Positions 53,824 to 64,000 of a stretch of DNA of 64,000 bases are shown here, in pieces; position 1 is the stretch's first letter; the number at the start of each line of letters is the position of its first letter. The position numbers and the translations under genes were made by a program. Source of the stretch: Mycetohabitans sp. B8. GTDB taxonomy: Bacteria; Pseudomonadota; Gammaproteobacteria; Burkholderiales; Burkholderiaceae. Under the pieces are notes generated by a model, which was not told where the DNA came from, ran no database searches, and saw only the letters and a list, made by a program, of their open reading frames with translations. The stretch is from the NCBI RefSeq assembly GCF_021991875.1, contig NZ_JAHLKR010000018.1:186001-250000 (forward strand). The letters run 5' to 3'.

Positions 53824-54531
53824 ATGACCCAGCGACGCATTATCGATGTCTTTCGTTACGATCCCGACCGGGACGAGCGCCCCCGCATGCAACGCTACGA
53901 GATCGAGCCGCAGCCCGAGGACCGCATGCTGCTCGACGTGCTGGGACGGCTCAAGGCGTTCGATGAGACGCTCGCCTACCGTCGCTCATGCCGCGAGGGG
54001 ATCTGTGGCTCGGATGCGATGAACATTAATGGCGTGAACGGATTGGCTTGCCTGACGAACATGCAATTGCTACCGGCGCACATTGAGCTCAGGCCATTGC
54101 CGGGCCTGCCCGTTGTGCGTGATCTGATCGTGGACATGACCAGCTTTTTCAACCAGTACCATTCGGTTAGGCCGTATCTGATCAATGATACGCCGCCGCC
54201 GGAGCGCGAGCGGTTGCAGACGCCGCAGGAGCGTGACCAGCTCGACGGGTTGTATGAGTGCATCCTTTGTGCGTGCTGCTCGACCGCGTGCCCGTCGTAC
54301 TGGTGGAATCCGGACAAATTCGTTGGCCCTGCCGGCCTCTTGCAAGCGTACCGGTTCATTGTGGACTCGCGCGACGAAGCCACCGGCGAGCGCCTAGACA
54401 ATCTGGAGGATCCGTATCGACTGTTCCGCTGCCGCACGATCATGAACTGTGCGGATGTATGTCCAAAGGGCTTAAATCCCGCTGCTGCTATCGGGCATAT
54501 TCGCTCCATGCTGGCGCGCCGCGCGCTTTGA
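53824..54531 (+). CDS. sdhB: Succinate dehydrogenase/fumarate reductase iron-sulfur subunit (orphan)
   Basis: 235 residues from ATG 53824. All cluster ligands are visible: [2Fe-2S] 'SCREGICGSDAMNINGVNGL' then 'AC'; [4Fe-4S]/[3Fe-4S] 'YECILCACCSTACPSYWWN' and 'CRTIMNCADVCPKGLNPAA'. Normally it is encoded with sdhC, sdhD and sdhA; here none is adjacent, upstream is a transporter relic and downstream a convergent gene. It is probably a second copy or a displaced gene. The open frame to 53725 is ignored because the family starts at MTQRRI. Confidence 0.88.
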   Translation: MTQRRIIDVFRYDPDRDERPRMQRYEIEPQPEDRMLLDVLGRLKAFDETLAYRRSCREGICGSDAMNINGVNGLACLTNMQLLPAHIELRPLPGLPVVRDLIVDMTSFFNQYHSVRPYLINDTPPPERERLQTPQERDQLDGLYECILCACCSTACPSYWWNPDKFVGPAGLLQAYRFIVDSRDEATGERLDNLEDPYRLFRCRTIMNCADVCPKGLNPAAAIGHIRSMLARRAL

Positions 54532-54722
54532 ATAAAACAGGATTGGACGTTTCGCCCGCCTGGGATGCGCTTGCATGACTATATCGATACCCTTTGTCGT
54601 CGCTATTGACGCTTGGCGAGTTGGCCGACGTCGCCTGCTTGTCTGGATACCCTTTTGCGCGCATGTTCGTTCTCGTTCGGCATGCTAGAGCGCTGCACCA
54701 GGGATCGGGTTCCATGCCCACG

Positions 54723-55547
54723 CTATCGCGGCAGCGAACGGATGTCTCCGGTGGGATCCTCGCCAGGGTGCGGTGTGCTGCCGTGCAGCCCTGTGGACGC
54801 GGCGACGCCGGTGTCCCCGGGAGGAGCGCTATTGCCGCTTGCGCGGATGCGCGCAATCAACGGCAGATGATCGGACGCGACGCGCGCAAGCGCGCTACGA
54901 TGCACTTGGACGTCGACCAGCCATTCCCCGGGATGGACCCAGATGCGGTCTAGCGAGAGGATCGGCCAACGTGCCGGAAACGTGCGTGGCGCCGGCGCCC
55001 GTCGAAAATGCCCGACCAGTGTGCGCAATGCACGGCCGTGTACGAACCATTCGTTGATGTCGCCCAGCAGGATCACCGGCATTTCGCTGCTGTCGAATGC
55101 AGCAAGCAGCGTGCGGACCTGTGCGCTGCGCTCGATCGCCGAGAGCCCTAGGTGCGTCGCCACTACGCGCAGCACGCCGTCCGCATATTCGATGTCCGCA
55201 TCGAGCGCGCCGCGCGGTTCGCGCCGCTTGAACGATAAGTCTAGCGTGCGTGTCGCGCGAATCGGGAGCCGCGACAGCACCGCATTGCCGTAGGCGCCAC
55301 GCTCGGTCTGCAGGGTTGGCCCGGCAACGGCCTCCATGCCGGTGGCATGCCGCAAATCGTCTAGCACGTCGGGCGCGTTGGCAGCGCCGGTCAGCGGGAC
55401 CTCTTGAAGGGCGACGATGTCGGCATCCAGCTCGGCGACAACGTCAGCGATGCGTTGCATGGAGAGGGGTTGTATTGAGCGTTGCCACCATCGGCTGGCA
55501 GCGCCATGGATGTTGTAGGTCGCAATACGCAGTTCTGAGTAAGCCAT
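54723..55547 (-). CDS. Endonuclease/exonuclease/phosphatase family protein
   Basis: 274 residues from ATG 55547. EEP fold: 'LRIATYNIHGAAS' (Asn), 'DADIVALQEVPLTGAAN' (Glu metal ligand), 'VVATHLGLSAIERSAQVRTL', 'VILLGDINEWFVHGRALRT' (Asp-x-Asn) and 'ALARVASDHLPLIARI' (Asp-His). Could act on phospholipid head groups or nucleic acid. It begins 5 bp after the stop of the phospholipase-D/VTT gene, so the two are translationally coupled; this pairing hints at envelope phospholipid work. The C-terminal 45 residues look disordered. Confidence 0.82.
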   Translation of the reverse strand: MAYSELRIATYNIHGAASRWWQRSIQPLSMQRIADVVAELDADIVALQEVPLTGAANAPDVLDDLRHATGMEAVAGPTLQTERGAYGNAVLSRLPIRATRTLDLSFKRREPRGALDADIEYADGVLRVVATHLGLSAIERSAQVRTLLAAFDSSEMPVILLGDINEWFVHGRALRTLVGHFRRAPAPRTFPARWPILSLDRIWVHPGEWLVDVQVHRSALARVASDHLPLIARIRASGNSAPPGDTGVAASTGLHGSTPHPGEDPTGDIRSLPR

Positions 55548-55552
55548 GGTGG

Positions 55553-57679
55553 TCAACGTTTTTTCAGCAGCTTGTGCAATAGCATCGATAGCCCCACCAG
55601 CGCGGCGCCGGTGCCCACGAGCAGGGCAAGTGAGCCCACGTCTGGGTGCCGGATCGCCGCGATCAGTTGGTGTGCGAACGTCACGGTTAGCACCGCACCT
55701 GGGGCCATGCCAAGCAGCGTGCCGAGCAGGAAGTCGCGTATCCCGATATGGGATGCGCCGGCCACCAGGTTGACGATCGAGAACGGCGCGATCGGCACCA
55801 GCCGCAGCACTATGATGGTCAGCAAACCACGCTTGCCGATGCGCTCGCTCAAGCGATTCGCGCGGGAGCCGGCGAGCCGGCGTACCGTGTCGCGGCCCAG
55901 CCCGACGCCGACGTAGTAGGTGGCCGCCGCAGCCAGCAGCGTGCCGACCAGCGCGTATGCCGCGCCCGGCCATGCGCCGAAGACCAGTCCAGTGGCGGCG
56001 ATAATCAGTGTGATCGGCACGACGGCCAGCGAAGCGACGACGTAGCCAAGCAGCACGATCGCCGGCGCCAGCGGCAACGCGGCCAATTGTTCACCCCAAT
56101 GCGCGACATTGGCCACGCTCAATGCCTGGCCGGCGGGGGTGAAGCGCCACAGGGCGGCTAGCGTGGCTAATGCGAGTGCGACGGCCCCGAGGACCAGCAA
56201 CCGGGCCGCAGGGCGCGCGCCCTGACCATCGTCGAGGAACTGCCGGACCAGCGCGTCCGGCTCTACCGGGACTTCCGGGTCCACCCACGCGCTGACCGGC
56301 ACCAACGCCTCGAGTTCAGGCGGGATGGTGGGGTCCAGTGGCGTGAGCGTGCGTGCGTCGTGCCGCAGCGCGTCGATCGCACCGTTCAAGCGACCATGAT
56401 GCTGTAGCGCGGCAGCCACTGCGTCGGGCGAGACATCCAGGTGTTCGGCTAGCAACCGGTCTCGGACCGACGCGATCGCCGCACGCACGCGGTCGCTGCC
56501 ATTGGCGTCCAATACCACGTTACATTCCGTGTCGAGTACCATCGAGCGGTTGTTCAGGTTCGCGCTGCCGACGCAAAGCCGCTCGTTGTCGCTGATCATC
56601 AGCTTGCTGTGCACGTTGAGGCAACCCGTGCGCAGTCCGTCGATGTGTGGGCACCAGAGCCGGTAGTGTCCGTGGCGGTCGGCCCGTGTGAGCACACGGT
56701 GCAGTCGCGCACGCAGCGCGCCCATCGTGGCTTCCTGCAGCCAGCCGCTATGGTTGCGCGGCACGACCGCCGCGACGTCGGGCGCGTGCGGGTTCTCAAG
56801 CCGTCGGCTCAGTGCGTCGCGCACGACAGCGGCGGTCAAGTACTGATTCTCGATGTAGAGATTGTGCTGCGTGGCCTCGATCATATCGACGGTGAGCGTA
56901 CGGATGTGCTGCACGCCAGGCTCGTTGCGGTAAGGGGGCGCGGTCAACGCAATGCCGAGTACGACGTCGTGCACGTCCACCGGCACGCTCGACGGCCATG
57001 GGTCGGTGCCGCCTAGGTTGCGGCCGGCGCGGATCGCCAGCGGCTTGCCACACGCGCGGCGCCAGCGGCTTCGCGCCAATTGACCGATCGCGCGTGCGGC
57101 TTCGCCATCGAAGACCGTGTGGACATCGTGGAATGGGTTGTACGGCGAGCCGTCGGGGTTGCGGCGCCAAGGATCGTTTGCAGCGTGAGCCGGCGTGTCC
57201 CAGCGCGCGCGGGTCAAGTCTAGCCCGCCGACGAACGCGAGCCGGTCGTCGACGACCACGAACTTTTGGTGATGCGAAGCGCCGCGTGGGTGGGTGTTAT
57301 CCATTCGGAACAGGATTCGTCGATGCGAACGCCAGCCGGTCGGATAGACGGGCATCCATTCTCGCTCGAACGCGTAGATCATCGCGAAATCCCATGCCAA
57401 CACGTAGATCCGTAGCCGCCGGTTGGCGCTGGCTACGGCTTGCAGGAAAGCGCCGAGCGGCTCCGGGAAGCCGTCCGCCGCGCCCTGCGGTACCAGCTTC
57501 ATTCGACTGTTGATGTCCCAGCCGACGATGAAAACGGTATGCTGCGCGCCGCGGATAGCTTCGCGCAATGCGGAGAAATACACGGCGGCGTCGATTAGCA
57601 CGCTGAAGCGATCGGCATGGCACAGCGAATCGCAGTTGCGGCCGACTTTCAGCAGCCCATGGGTCGAGCGGATGTGCAA
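55553..57679 (-). CDS. Phospholipase D/cardiolipin-synthase-like protein fused to a VTT (DedA/TMEM64) membrane domain
   Basis: 708 residues. Two HKD motifs: 'GASHHQKFVVVDDRLAFVGG' and 'LNVHSKLMISDNERLCVGSA', giving one active site for phosphatidyl transfer or hydrolysis. The C-terminal ~210 residues are a VTT/DedA-type membrane domain ('GLVFGAWPGAAYALVGTLLA', 'LVPIAPFSIVNLVAGASHIG', 'FLLGTLLGMAPGAVLTVTF'), a family with lipid-scramblase members. This architecture couples lipid synthesis or degradation to movement across the inner membrane. Upstream of and coupled to the EEP gene. Confidence 0.9.
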   Translation of the reverse strand: MHIRSTHGLLKVGRNCDSLCHADRFSVLIDAAVYFSALREAIRGAQHTVFIVGWDINSRMKLVPQGAADGFPEPLGAFLQAVASANRRLRIYVLAWDFAMIYAFEREWMPVYPTGWRSHRRILFRMDNTHPRGASHHQKFVVVDDRLAFVGGLDLTRARWDTPAHAANDPWRRNPDGSPYNPFHDVHTVFDGEAARAIGQLARSRWRRACGKPLAIRAGRNLGGTDPWPSSVPVDVHDVVLGIALTAPPYRNEPGVQHIRTLTVDMIEATQHNLYIENQYLTAAVVRDALSRRLENPHAPDVAAVVPRNHSGWLQEATMGALRARLHRVLTRADRHGHYRLWCPHIDGLRTGCLNVHSKLMISDNERLCVGSANLNNRSMVLDTECNVVLDANGSDRVRAAIASVRDRLLAEHLDVSPDAVAAALQHHGRLNGAIDALRHDARTLTPLDPTIPPELEALVPVSAWVDPEVPVEPDALVRQFLDDGQGARPAARLLVLGAVALALATLAALWRFTPAGQALSVANVAHWGEQLAALPLAPAIVLLGYVVASLAVVPITLIIAATGLVFGAWPGAAYALVGTLLAAAATYYVGVGLGRDTVRRLAGSRANRLSERIGKRGLLTIIVLRLVPIAPFSIVNLVAGASHIGIRDFLLGTLLGMAPGAVLTVTFAHQLIAAIRHPDVGSLALLVGTGAALVGLSMLLHKLLKKR

Positions 57680-57794
57680 CGTTACTCCTGTGAACGCGGG
57701 ATATGACGCAGGCGGGCACCCCTATCTTAGTCTACTTAGCAAGCTGCGTGCCGGGGAGGTATAAGCCATATATCGGTGGGGCGTGGAGACGCGA

Positions 57795-58125
57795 CAATAT
57801 GTCGGCAATCCCGGTGATGGCAATGGCTGTGACGCAGCGGCAGAAATCGAGTGGCTTACGGATAAAGGGTCGGGCGACACGGTGGATAAGGCACGGGCAT
57901 TCACTTCGTCCATCAGATTCAAGCCATTGACCACGCCGGTGTACGGCCCGAAAAGTAACGGGATGGCCAAGCGCTTAGTGAAGACGATGAAGTGCGACTA
58001 CGTGGCTTTCATTGCCAAACCCGACGCGGCTACGTTGTCGCCCTCTCGCCATTGCCTTCGAGCGCTACAACGAAAAGCATCCGCGTAGCGTGTTGAAGTT
58101 TCGTTTGCCACGCGAGTTCCGACGC
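57795..58125 (+). mobile_element. IS3-family transposase (OrfB) C-terminal remnant
   Basis: 'EIEWLTDKGSGDTVDKARAF', 'FKPLTTPVYGPKSNGMAKRL', 'VKTMKCDYVAF', then a frameshift to 'LAIAFERYNEKHPRSVLKFR' and 'LPREFRR'. This is the rve integrase end of an IS3-type (IS2/IS407-like) transposase (TDNGSGY...KPLTTP..SPQSNGMAE.FVKT.KRDYV). The catalytic Glu position is Lys (NGMAK) and the frame is broken, so it is dead. It lies upstream of the NRPS gene. Confidence 0.75.
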
Positions 58126-58129
58126 AGTA

Positions 58130-58883
58130 CCGATCTATCCATTTTAGTGTGAACTGTGTTCGGGAGTACGGAGGAAATCCAATGATGGTTGCTCAGTAAG
58201 CGTGGCAACTTTTTAATTGTTTATCAAAACATCATATAAGGTCAATTTTGGGGTTAATTATTTTATTGAACTTATTCAAGTGTCATCTCATCAATATGAA
58301 TAACATAAATTCCTTTGTATTCTCGCTCGCCGCCATATGCAAGTTGTCCTGATGCGGTATGCCCACTTCTCCCCTATCCTTCTTGCCTCGTCGAACTCAC
58401 TTTGCGAGAGGCGACGTGGTGGTGTTTGAAGTGTGGACAATAGCCCGCATGGGTGCGGAGATCATTGAATTGTCGACGTTTTGGTTGTTAGTCTGTAATG
58501 TTGTATCGTTCCATTGGGGCGGCGTTTTGCCGAGTCCAGTTGATTTCCTAAGCGGGGAAGCGGTTTTGCGGATTCCATGCGAATGGATGGACAGGAAAAC
58601 AGCAGGTATGACCGCTCACTTTTAAGATAAATCGTTAGGCTTGATTCCGCATGCATATGGAATGTCATATTTGTCAACGATTGCGTCTGATCTTTCGTGG
58701 TGGCACGGTAACTGCTAATGTCTACAAAGCTATTTCCTGAAAGACCGCCAATTGGTACAAGCAGAAGCGGGCAAGATGATTGTTCAGAAATTTGTACTGC
58801 CAAAAATTGCAAAGTAACAGATGGTTAGCTAGCTGATTCGACTATGTGAGCGGACTGCTTTCCGTCTAGATTGGAGCTCAATT
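58130..58883. other. AT-rich leader region upstream of the NRPS gene
   Basis: About 750 bp, markedly AT-rich at 58200-58340, with no supported gene; frames at 58359-58625 (+) and 58462-58812 (-) have no start signal or recognisable product. TTGGAG at 58871-58876 is the ribosome-binding site for the NRPS start. The NRPS promoter should be here. Confidence 0.5.
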
Positions 58884-61800
58884 ATGTCTATTAGCGTCAC
58901 GCCGCTTACGTATCCGTTATCTACAGCCCAAACGGAAGTCTGGCTTGCCCAGCAGCTCTACCCAGACAGTTGTGCCTATACCATTGGTCAGTACACAGTC
59001 ATCGAAGGCGTCGTTGATCCAGCCTTGTTTGAAGCGGCGTTGCGGCAGGTAATCAATGAAGCGGATAGCCTGCGTTTGCATTTTGTTCAGACCGATGAAG
59101 GAATTCAACAATATGTGGGCTCACCAGCATGGTCGCTATCGCGGGTTGACCTCAGTGCGGAAGCGGACTCGCAAGCTGCCGCTCAAGCATGGATGCGCGC
59201 TGATTATGAGCAGCCATTGAATCTTTTACAAGGACCGCTGTTCCATTATGCATTGCTGAAAACCGCTTCGGACCAGACGCTGTGGTACCAACGCTATCAC
59301 GCTATCGTGATGGACGGCATGGGTATGCACCTTATCACGCAACGCATTGCACATGTATATAGCGCGATGTGTGAGGGTCACAAGCCTGCTCCTTGCCCGT
59401 TCAGGTCTGTATCTCAGCTGTTAGAGAAGCATGCCCAATATCGCAATTCGGCACAATGGGCGCGTGATGAAACGTATTGGCTCAAGCGTTGCGCTAATTG
59501 GCCTGAGCCGATGGTATATGCAAGCCAGCTTGCGAGCCCGTTTCATCATCCATTACGCCATGTTACTGATCTTGCTCAATCCGATAGCCAGGGGATGGAC
59601 ACATTTGAGTCTTCTGCAACGGATTTAATCCAACTCGTTACTGCCGCAATGGCGGCATACCTGCATCGGCTAACCGGGGCACAGGACGTGGTACTCGGCG
59701 TCCCGGTTGCTGTTTGCTTGAATAGGGATCGATGCGTCCCTGGCAAGGTATCCAACGTACTGCCGATACGGCTGACTGTTCAACCAAGCACAAGCCTCTC
59801 GTCACTGAAAGACCAAGTAGCGCAAAAAATCCATCAGGGACTGCGGCATCAACGCTATCCGATTGATGCGTTACGCCAAGTATTGGGATTGACGCCCACT
59901 CAACGGTTGTTTGGCTCCTTATTGGACGTCGGGGTGGTGGATAACCATCTGTTATGGGATGCGTGTCCGTCAACAAGCTATCTTTTAACCACTGGCTCTA
60001 TCGAGAGCCTCCTTGTCGTGGCCCATGCTCAGCCCGATAGCCCTAGGCTGCGGTTTGCTCTTGATGCAAACCGCGTATTCGACACGGCAAATGAATTCGC
60101 CTCATCTCAACATGGTTTTTTAGCATTCCTGAAAGCGCTTCATGCCGAGCCGACTCGGCCTATCAGCGACGTCGACTGGCTCAATGCAGCGCAGCAGCAG
60201 CGCATGCTTGTCGAATGGAACACCACCGCGCAACCGGTGCCTGACGCGACGCTGCCCGAGTTGTTTGAAAAACAAGTCGAGCGTACCCCCGGTGCCACTG
60301 CGCTGGTGTGCGTAGATCAGACGCTCAGTTACGCGGCACTCAACGCTCAGGCGAACCGTCTGGCCCATTGGCTGATTCGGCTTGGGGTGGTGACGGAGAC
60401 GCCCGTGGCTGTGCTAATGCAGCGCTCGGCCGAGCGCGTGGTGGCAGCGCTGGCCGTCATTAAAGCCGGTGGCGTTTATATGCCACTGAACGAGCAATGG
60501 CCCGACAGCCGGCTGCACACTTTATTGAGTGAAACGCAAGCGCCTGTCGTGCTGACGGATCGCGCATTACAAGCGCGCTGCGATGCGCTCAGCACCCATG
60601 TCATGGTCGTTGATGCCGATGCGTCACTCACTCAGGAGTCAAGCGATAACCCTGCACTGTCTTGCTCGTCCGAACAACTGGCGTATTTGATGTACACGTC
60701 GGGCTCGACTGGCCAGCCTAAAGGCGTGGGCATTGTGCATCGCACGGTGCGCTATATGGCCTTAGACCGGCGTTTGTCAGCCGCGCGCGATCGCGTGCTG
60801 CTGCATTCGTCGCACGCCTTTGACGTGTCCACGTATGAGCTGTGGACGCCGCTGTTGTGCGGTGGCCAGGCAGTCATTGTGCCGCCGGGTGAGTTGGACG
60901 TGCACGTGCTGCAAGAGACCATCCGAGCGCATCAGGTGAGCGCGCTATGGTTGAGCGCAGGGCTGTTTCAAGTGATGGCCGAAGGTGATTTGAGCTATTT
61001 ACGCAGTGTGCGTCAGCTGACGGTGGGCGGCGATGTTGTCTCATCCGCGGCGGCGCAGCGCGTGCTTGAGTACTGCCCAACCCTGCGGTTTATCAACGGG
61101 TATGGACCGACCGAGACGACCATTGCCACTTGCCATCTGATCGAGGCGCCGTATCAAGCGCAAGCGTCTATTCCGATCGGTACGCCACTGGATAACGCCA
61201 CGGCCTACGTTTTGGACGCGTGCTTGCGTCCGGTGCCGGTTGGCGTCGTGGGGGAATTGTATATAGCTGGTGAGGGCGTGGCCAGGGGTTACTTCAACCG
61301 ACCGGGATTGACCGCCGAGCGTTTCATTGCTCACCCGTTCGATGGGAGCGGTGCACGGTTGTATCGGACGGGTGATCTTGCGTATTGGCGCTCGGATGGC
61401 GCGCTGGAGTTTGTCGGCCGGGCGGACCAGCAAGTCAAGGTCCGGGGCTTCCGGGTTGAGTTGGGCGAGGTTGAGGCGGTGCTCCAGGCTCACCCGGGCG
61501 TGGCGCAAGCTGCGGTAATCGCGCGAGAGGACCAAGCTGGAAGCCAACAACTGGTTGGCTATATCGTGCTTGATGAAGCGCCTGCCGAGCGAGATCTCGC
61601 GACGGAGGCGAACCAAGTCGAAGAGTGGCAGAAGGTCTACGATACGTACTATCAAGACGACGGGGACGATCCATTTGGTGAAAACTTCAACATTTGGAAG
61701 AGCAGCTACGATGGTCAACCGATTCTATTGGCGGATATGCGAGCATGGCGCGCCGATGCGGTGGAGCGCATCCGTAAGCTGCAACCGAGGCGCGTGCTGG

Positions 61801-64000
61801 AGATTGGCGTAGGCACGGGGCTGCTGCTCGCACACTTAGCGCCCCATTGTGAAGCGTATTGGGGCACAGATATTTCCGCTCCCGTTATTGAAACGCTTAA
61901 AGCCCAAGTGGCGCAGCAGGCTGAGTTGACGGCACGCATTGAGTTGCGCACGCAGCCCGCACATATTACCGATGGTTTGCCGCAAGGCTACTTTGACACC
62001 ATCGTCATTAATTCTGTGGTCCTTCATTTTCCGAACGCGGACTATTTAATTGATGTATTACGCCAGGCCATGGCGCTACTTGCGCCGGGAGGCGCGCTTT
62101 TCATCGGGGATGTGCCTGATTTGAGATTGTTTGGGTGTTTTGTGAGTGCCGTCCAATTGCACCAGGCGGACCCCACGACGGATGACCGCGCCAGTGTGTG
62201 CCGACGGATCGAGCAAACCCAACTGGCCAGGAAGGAATTGCGTTTGGCACCGGCTTTCTTCAGCACGCTGCCCCACACTATTGACGAGATTGCGGCAATC
62301 GATATTCAGCTTAAACAGGGGGATTACCATAATGAATTGAGCCGTTACCGCTACGATGTGGTGCTGCGCAAAGGGCCAGTCAACACGCTCTCGCTGGTGC
62401 ATGCACCGCAGCTGCATTGGGCAGCAGAGTCCACCACACTTGAAGCGGTGCAGACGCATTTAGCCGCTGAACGTCCCGCCTGTCTGCGTATTGTCGGTGT
62501 GCCCAATATGCGCTTGGCGTGCGAATTGGAAGCCATGCAGGCGCTTGATAACGACGATTGTGATCTTAAACAGATCCAGCATCGGCTCAAAACGGGTTAT
62601 ACACAAGCCATGGCGCCCGCTGTCGAAGATTTCTACGCATTGGGCGAATCGTTGGGTTATTGGGTCGGTGTCACATGGTCGGAACAGGCCGCTCCAGCAT
62701 GCATCGATATTGTGCTGGTGCAGACAGGCGACATGGCTTGTGTGATCCCTACGGATCTCTACCTGCCGCCTTCCGCTAGTAGTGGACAATCCCCTCATGC
62801 TTATGCAAATAACCCGACAAGCTTAGATCAGTTCGCGGATATTCGTCAGTATGTAGCAGCACGACTACCCGAATACATGGTGCCGGCCGCTTTTATGCGC
62901 CTGGATGCGTTGCCGCTTACGCCGAACGGCAAGCTTGATCGTCGTGCCTTGCCCGCTCCAAGCAGCGCGCTGTCTGAGCAGAGGTATGAAGCGCCGCAAG
63001 GGGAATTTGAGACCACGCTCGCGGCAATCTGGCGTGAACTGCTTGGCGTTGAGCGTATTGGCCGTCAAGACAGCTTTTTTTCACTGGGTGGTCATTCGTT
63101 GCTTGCGGTACGCATGATTGAACGCTTGCGCCGTCTTGGGTTGACGGTCTCGGTACGCACGTTGTTCGAATCGCCTACTCTGGCTGCCTTGGCTCAATCG
63201 CTTGGCCAGCACCGTGAAGTGACGGTGCCGCCCAACGTGATCGCGCCCGACACTACCGCAATCACGCCGCAGATGTTGTCGCTCATCGATTTGACCCAAG
63301 CGGACATTGATCGAATTGTTGAGCAGGTGCCGGGCGGAGTAGCGAACATTCAAGATATTTATGCGCTTTCTCCGCTGCAGGACGGAATTTTATTTCACCA
63401 TTTGCTGGCCACTGACGGCGACCCGTATCTGCGGATGGTGCAAAAATCATTTGATGACCGAAAGGGGCTCGATCACTACCTCAATGCAGTCCGGCAGGTC
63501 GTTGATCGCCACGATATTTTGCGCACGGCCTTTATGTGGGACGGATTGTCTACACCTGCTCAGGTTGTCTGGCGTCATGCTGCGCTATCGGTTACTGAGC
63601 TTGTTTTGGACCCGGCTCAGGGGCCGGCCGTCGAGCAACTAAACCATCGCTTCAATCCTCGTCGTCACCGCATCGATTTAACTCAAGCCCCGTTGATGCA
63701 TTTCGTCATTGCGCGAGACAGTGATGACAGCTGGCTGCTATTTGAGTGGGTGCACCATCTAATCGACGATCACGCGACACTGGAAGCCATGCATACTGAA
63801 GTGCAGGTTTTCCTTGATGGCCGGGGCGATACCCTGCCACCGGCTCAACCCTTCCGTAACTTGGTCGCGCAGGCACGCCTGGGTGTCAGTCAAGAGGCAC
63901 ATGAACGCTTCTTTACCGACATGCTCGCTGACGTGCAAGAGCCGACACTGCCGTTTGGACTCGTCGACGTGCATCGTGACGGCACGGAAGTGACCGAAGC
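58884..64000 (+). CDS. Non-ribosomal peptide synthetase, first module with N-methyltransferase (runs off window)
   Basis: At least 1705 residues, no stop before the window ends; TTGGAG precedes the ATG. Domain order: starter-type condensation domain (1-430; '[11 protein letters not shown]' at 138-148), adenylation (430-870; '[20 protein letters not shown]', '[16 protein letters not shown]', '[14 protein letters not shown]', '[13 protein letters not shown]'), an N-methyltransferase inserted after '[18 protein letters not shown]' (from about 890: '[20 protein letters not shown]', SAM loop '[19 protein letters not shown]'), the end of A with Lys in '[15 protein letters not shown]', T domain '[20 protein letters not shown]' (Ser near 1403), then a second C domain, possibly dual epimerisation/condensation ('[20 protein letters not shown]', '[13 protein letters not shown]'). 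The A-domain pocket read by eye is D-V-Y-W-T-G-G-I-A-K; substrate not assigned. Product: likely an N-acylated, N-methylated peptide. Confidence 0.93.
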   Translation, partial: MSISVTPLTYPLSTAQTEVWLAQQLYPDSCAYTIGQYTVIEGVVDPALFEAALRQVINEADSLRLHFVQTDEGIQQYVGSPAWSLSRVDLSAEADSQAAAQAWMRADYEQPLNLLQGPLFHYALLKTASDQTLWYQRYHAIVMDGMGMHLITQRIAHVYSAMCEGHKPAPCPFRSVSQLLEKHAQYRNSAQWARDETYWLKRCANWPEPMVYASQLASPFHHPLRHVTDLAQSDSQGMDTFESSATDLIQLVTAAMAAYLHRLTGAQDVVLGVPVAVCLNRDRCVPGKVSNVLPIRLTVQPSTSLSSLKDQVAQKIHQGLRHQRYPIDALRQVLGLTPTQRLFGSLLDVGVVDNHLLWDACPSTSYLLTTGSIESLLVVAHAQPDSPRLRFALDANRVFDTANEFASSQHGFLAFLKALHAEPTRPISDVDWLNAAQQQRMLVEWNTTAQPVPDATLPELFEKQVERTPGATALVCVDQTLSYAALNAQANRLAHWLIRLGVVTETPVAVLMQRSAERVVAALAVIKAGGVYMPLNEQWPDSRLHTLLSETQAPVVLTDRALQARCDALSTHVMVVDADASLTQESSDNPALSCSSEQLAYLMYTSGSTGQPKGVGIVHRTVRYMALDRRLSAARDRVLLHSSHAFDVSTYELWTPLLCGGQAVIVPPGELDVHVLQETIRAHQVSALWLSAGLFQVMAEGDLSYLRSVRQLTVGGDVVSSAAAQRVLEYCPTLRFINGYGPTETTIATCHLIEAPYQAQASIPIGTPLDNATAYVLDACLRPVPVGVVGELYIAGEGVARGYFNRPGLTAERFIAHPFDGSGARLYRTGDLAYWRSDGALEFVGRADQQVKVRGFRVELGEVEAVLQAHPGVAQAAVIAREDQAGSQQLVGYIVLDEAPAERDLATEANQVEEWQKVYDTYYQDDGDDPFGENFNIWKSSYDGQPILLADMRAWRADAVERIRKLQPRRVLEIGVGTGLLLAHLAPHCEAYWGTDISAPVIETLKAQVAQQAELTARIELRTQPAHITDGLPQGYFDTIVINSVVLHFPNADYLIDVLRQAMALLAPGGALFIGDVPDLRLFGCFVSAVQLHQADPTTDDRASVCRRIEQTQLARKELRLAPAFFSTLPHTIDEIAAIDIQLKQGDYHNELSRYRYDVVLRKGPVNTLSLVHAPQLHWAAESTTLEAVQTHLAAERPACLRIVGVPNMRLACELEAMQALDNDDCDLKQIQHRLKTGYTQAMAPAVEDFYALGESLGYWVGVTWSEQAAPACIDIVLVQTGDMACVIPTDLYLPPSASSGQSPHAYANNPTSLDQFADIRQYVAARLPEYMVPAAFMRLDALPLTPNGKLDRRALPAPSSALSEQRYEAPQGEFETTLAAIWRELLGVERIGRQDSFFSLGGHSLLAVRMIERLRRLGLTVSVRTLFESPTLAALAQSLGQHREVTVPPNVIAPDTTAITPQMLSLIDLTQADIDRIVEQVPGGVANIQDIYALSPLQDGILFHHLLATDGDPYLRMVQKSFDDRKGLDHYLNAVRQVVDRHDILRTAFMWDGLSTPAQVVWRHAALSVTELVLDPAQGPAVEQLNHRFNPRRHRIDLTQAPLMHFVIARDSDDSWLLFEWVHHLIDDHATLEAMHTEVQVFLDGRGDTLPPAQPFRNLVAQARLGVSQEAHERFFTDMLADVQEPTLPFGLVDVHRDGTEVTE

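Noticed and set aside
1-64000. tRNA or rRNA genes
   Set aside because: I found no cloverleaf with a GGTTCGAAT-type T arm or rRNA core sequence while reading; the GGTTCGAA near 4903 lies inside the decayed regulator.

Overview
The window is GC-rich beta-proteobacterial DNA of the Burkholderia sensu lato / Ralstonia type. Three things together suggest a host-associated Burkholderiaceae member such as the Rhizopus endosymbiont genus Mycetohabitans: a Hrp-type (Hrp2) type III secretion locus, F-box and Ser-rich effector candidates, and an N-methylating lipopeptide-type NRPS, all set among many decaying genes. The organism assignment is inference from gene content only.

Layout. (1) 1-5.8 kb is one edge of an hrp/T3SS locus: an HrpB-type AraC activator (cut by the window edge), the secretin SctC/HrcC, the HrpG-type response regulator, a wrecked second HrpG/PrhG-like copy, and HrpB1. 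(2) 6.9-14 kb holds a short trimeric autotransporter adhesin, a GlxA-type regulator, an EAL protein lacking its catalytic glutamates, an LTA-synthase-like membrane sulfatase and an FNR-type regulator. (3) 14.1-18.4 kb is a graveyard: phasin, DUF799 lipoprotein and relaxase (LPD7) remnants and two IS5-type transposase fragments, around an intact candidate effector. (4) 18.5-29.4 kb, all on the minus strand, is a tightly overlapping operon encoding a free-standing carrier protein, an acyl-CoA-dehydrogenase-like flavoprotein, a class-II-synthetase-like amino acid:[carrier protein] ligase, a DUF1839 protein, a GH2 beta-mannosidase-like enzyme and a tandem alpha/beta hydrolase. A HypX-like formyltransferase/hydratase lies upstream. 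This is the best candidate for an undescribed pathway. (5) 30-45 kb is accessory: an S10-like pseudo-peptidase lipoprotein, an ArnT-like transferase with an F-box remnant behind its stop, AlkB, a GntP permease, a BrnTA module with a nonsense-mutated toxin, a Ser/Thr-rich candidate effector with a possible Cys-His-Asn triad, a full F-box protein and a serine acetyltransferase. (6) 45.9-52.6 kb is a complete leucine/isovalerate catabolic operon (liuA-liuB-liuC-liuD-liuE). (7) 52.8-64 kb has a Sfp-type phosphopantetheinyl transferase, an orphan SdhB, an endonuclease/exonuclease/phosphatase protein coupled to a phospholipase-D/VTT fusion, an IS3 remnant, and the first 5.1 kb of an NRPS (starter C - A with embedded N-methyltransferase - T - C...) that runs off the window.

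How the parts fit. HrpG and HrpB would control the T3SS that could deliver the Ser-rich and F-box proteins. The phosphopantetheinyl transferase could activate both the NRPS T domains and the carrier protein of the aminoacyl-carrier operon. The number of nonsense-mutated, truncated and fragmented genes among intact ones fits ongoing genome reduction. All similarities were read by eye; no database search was run.
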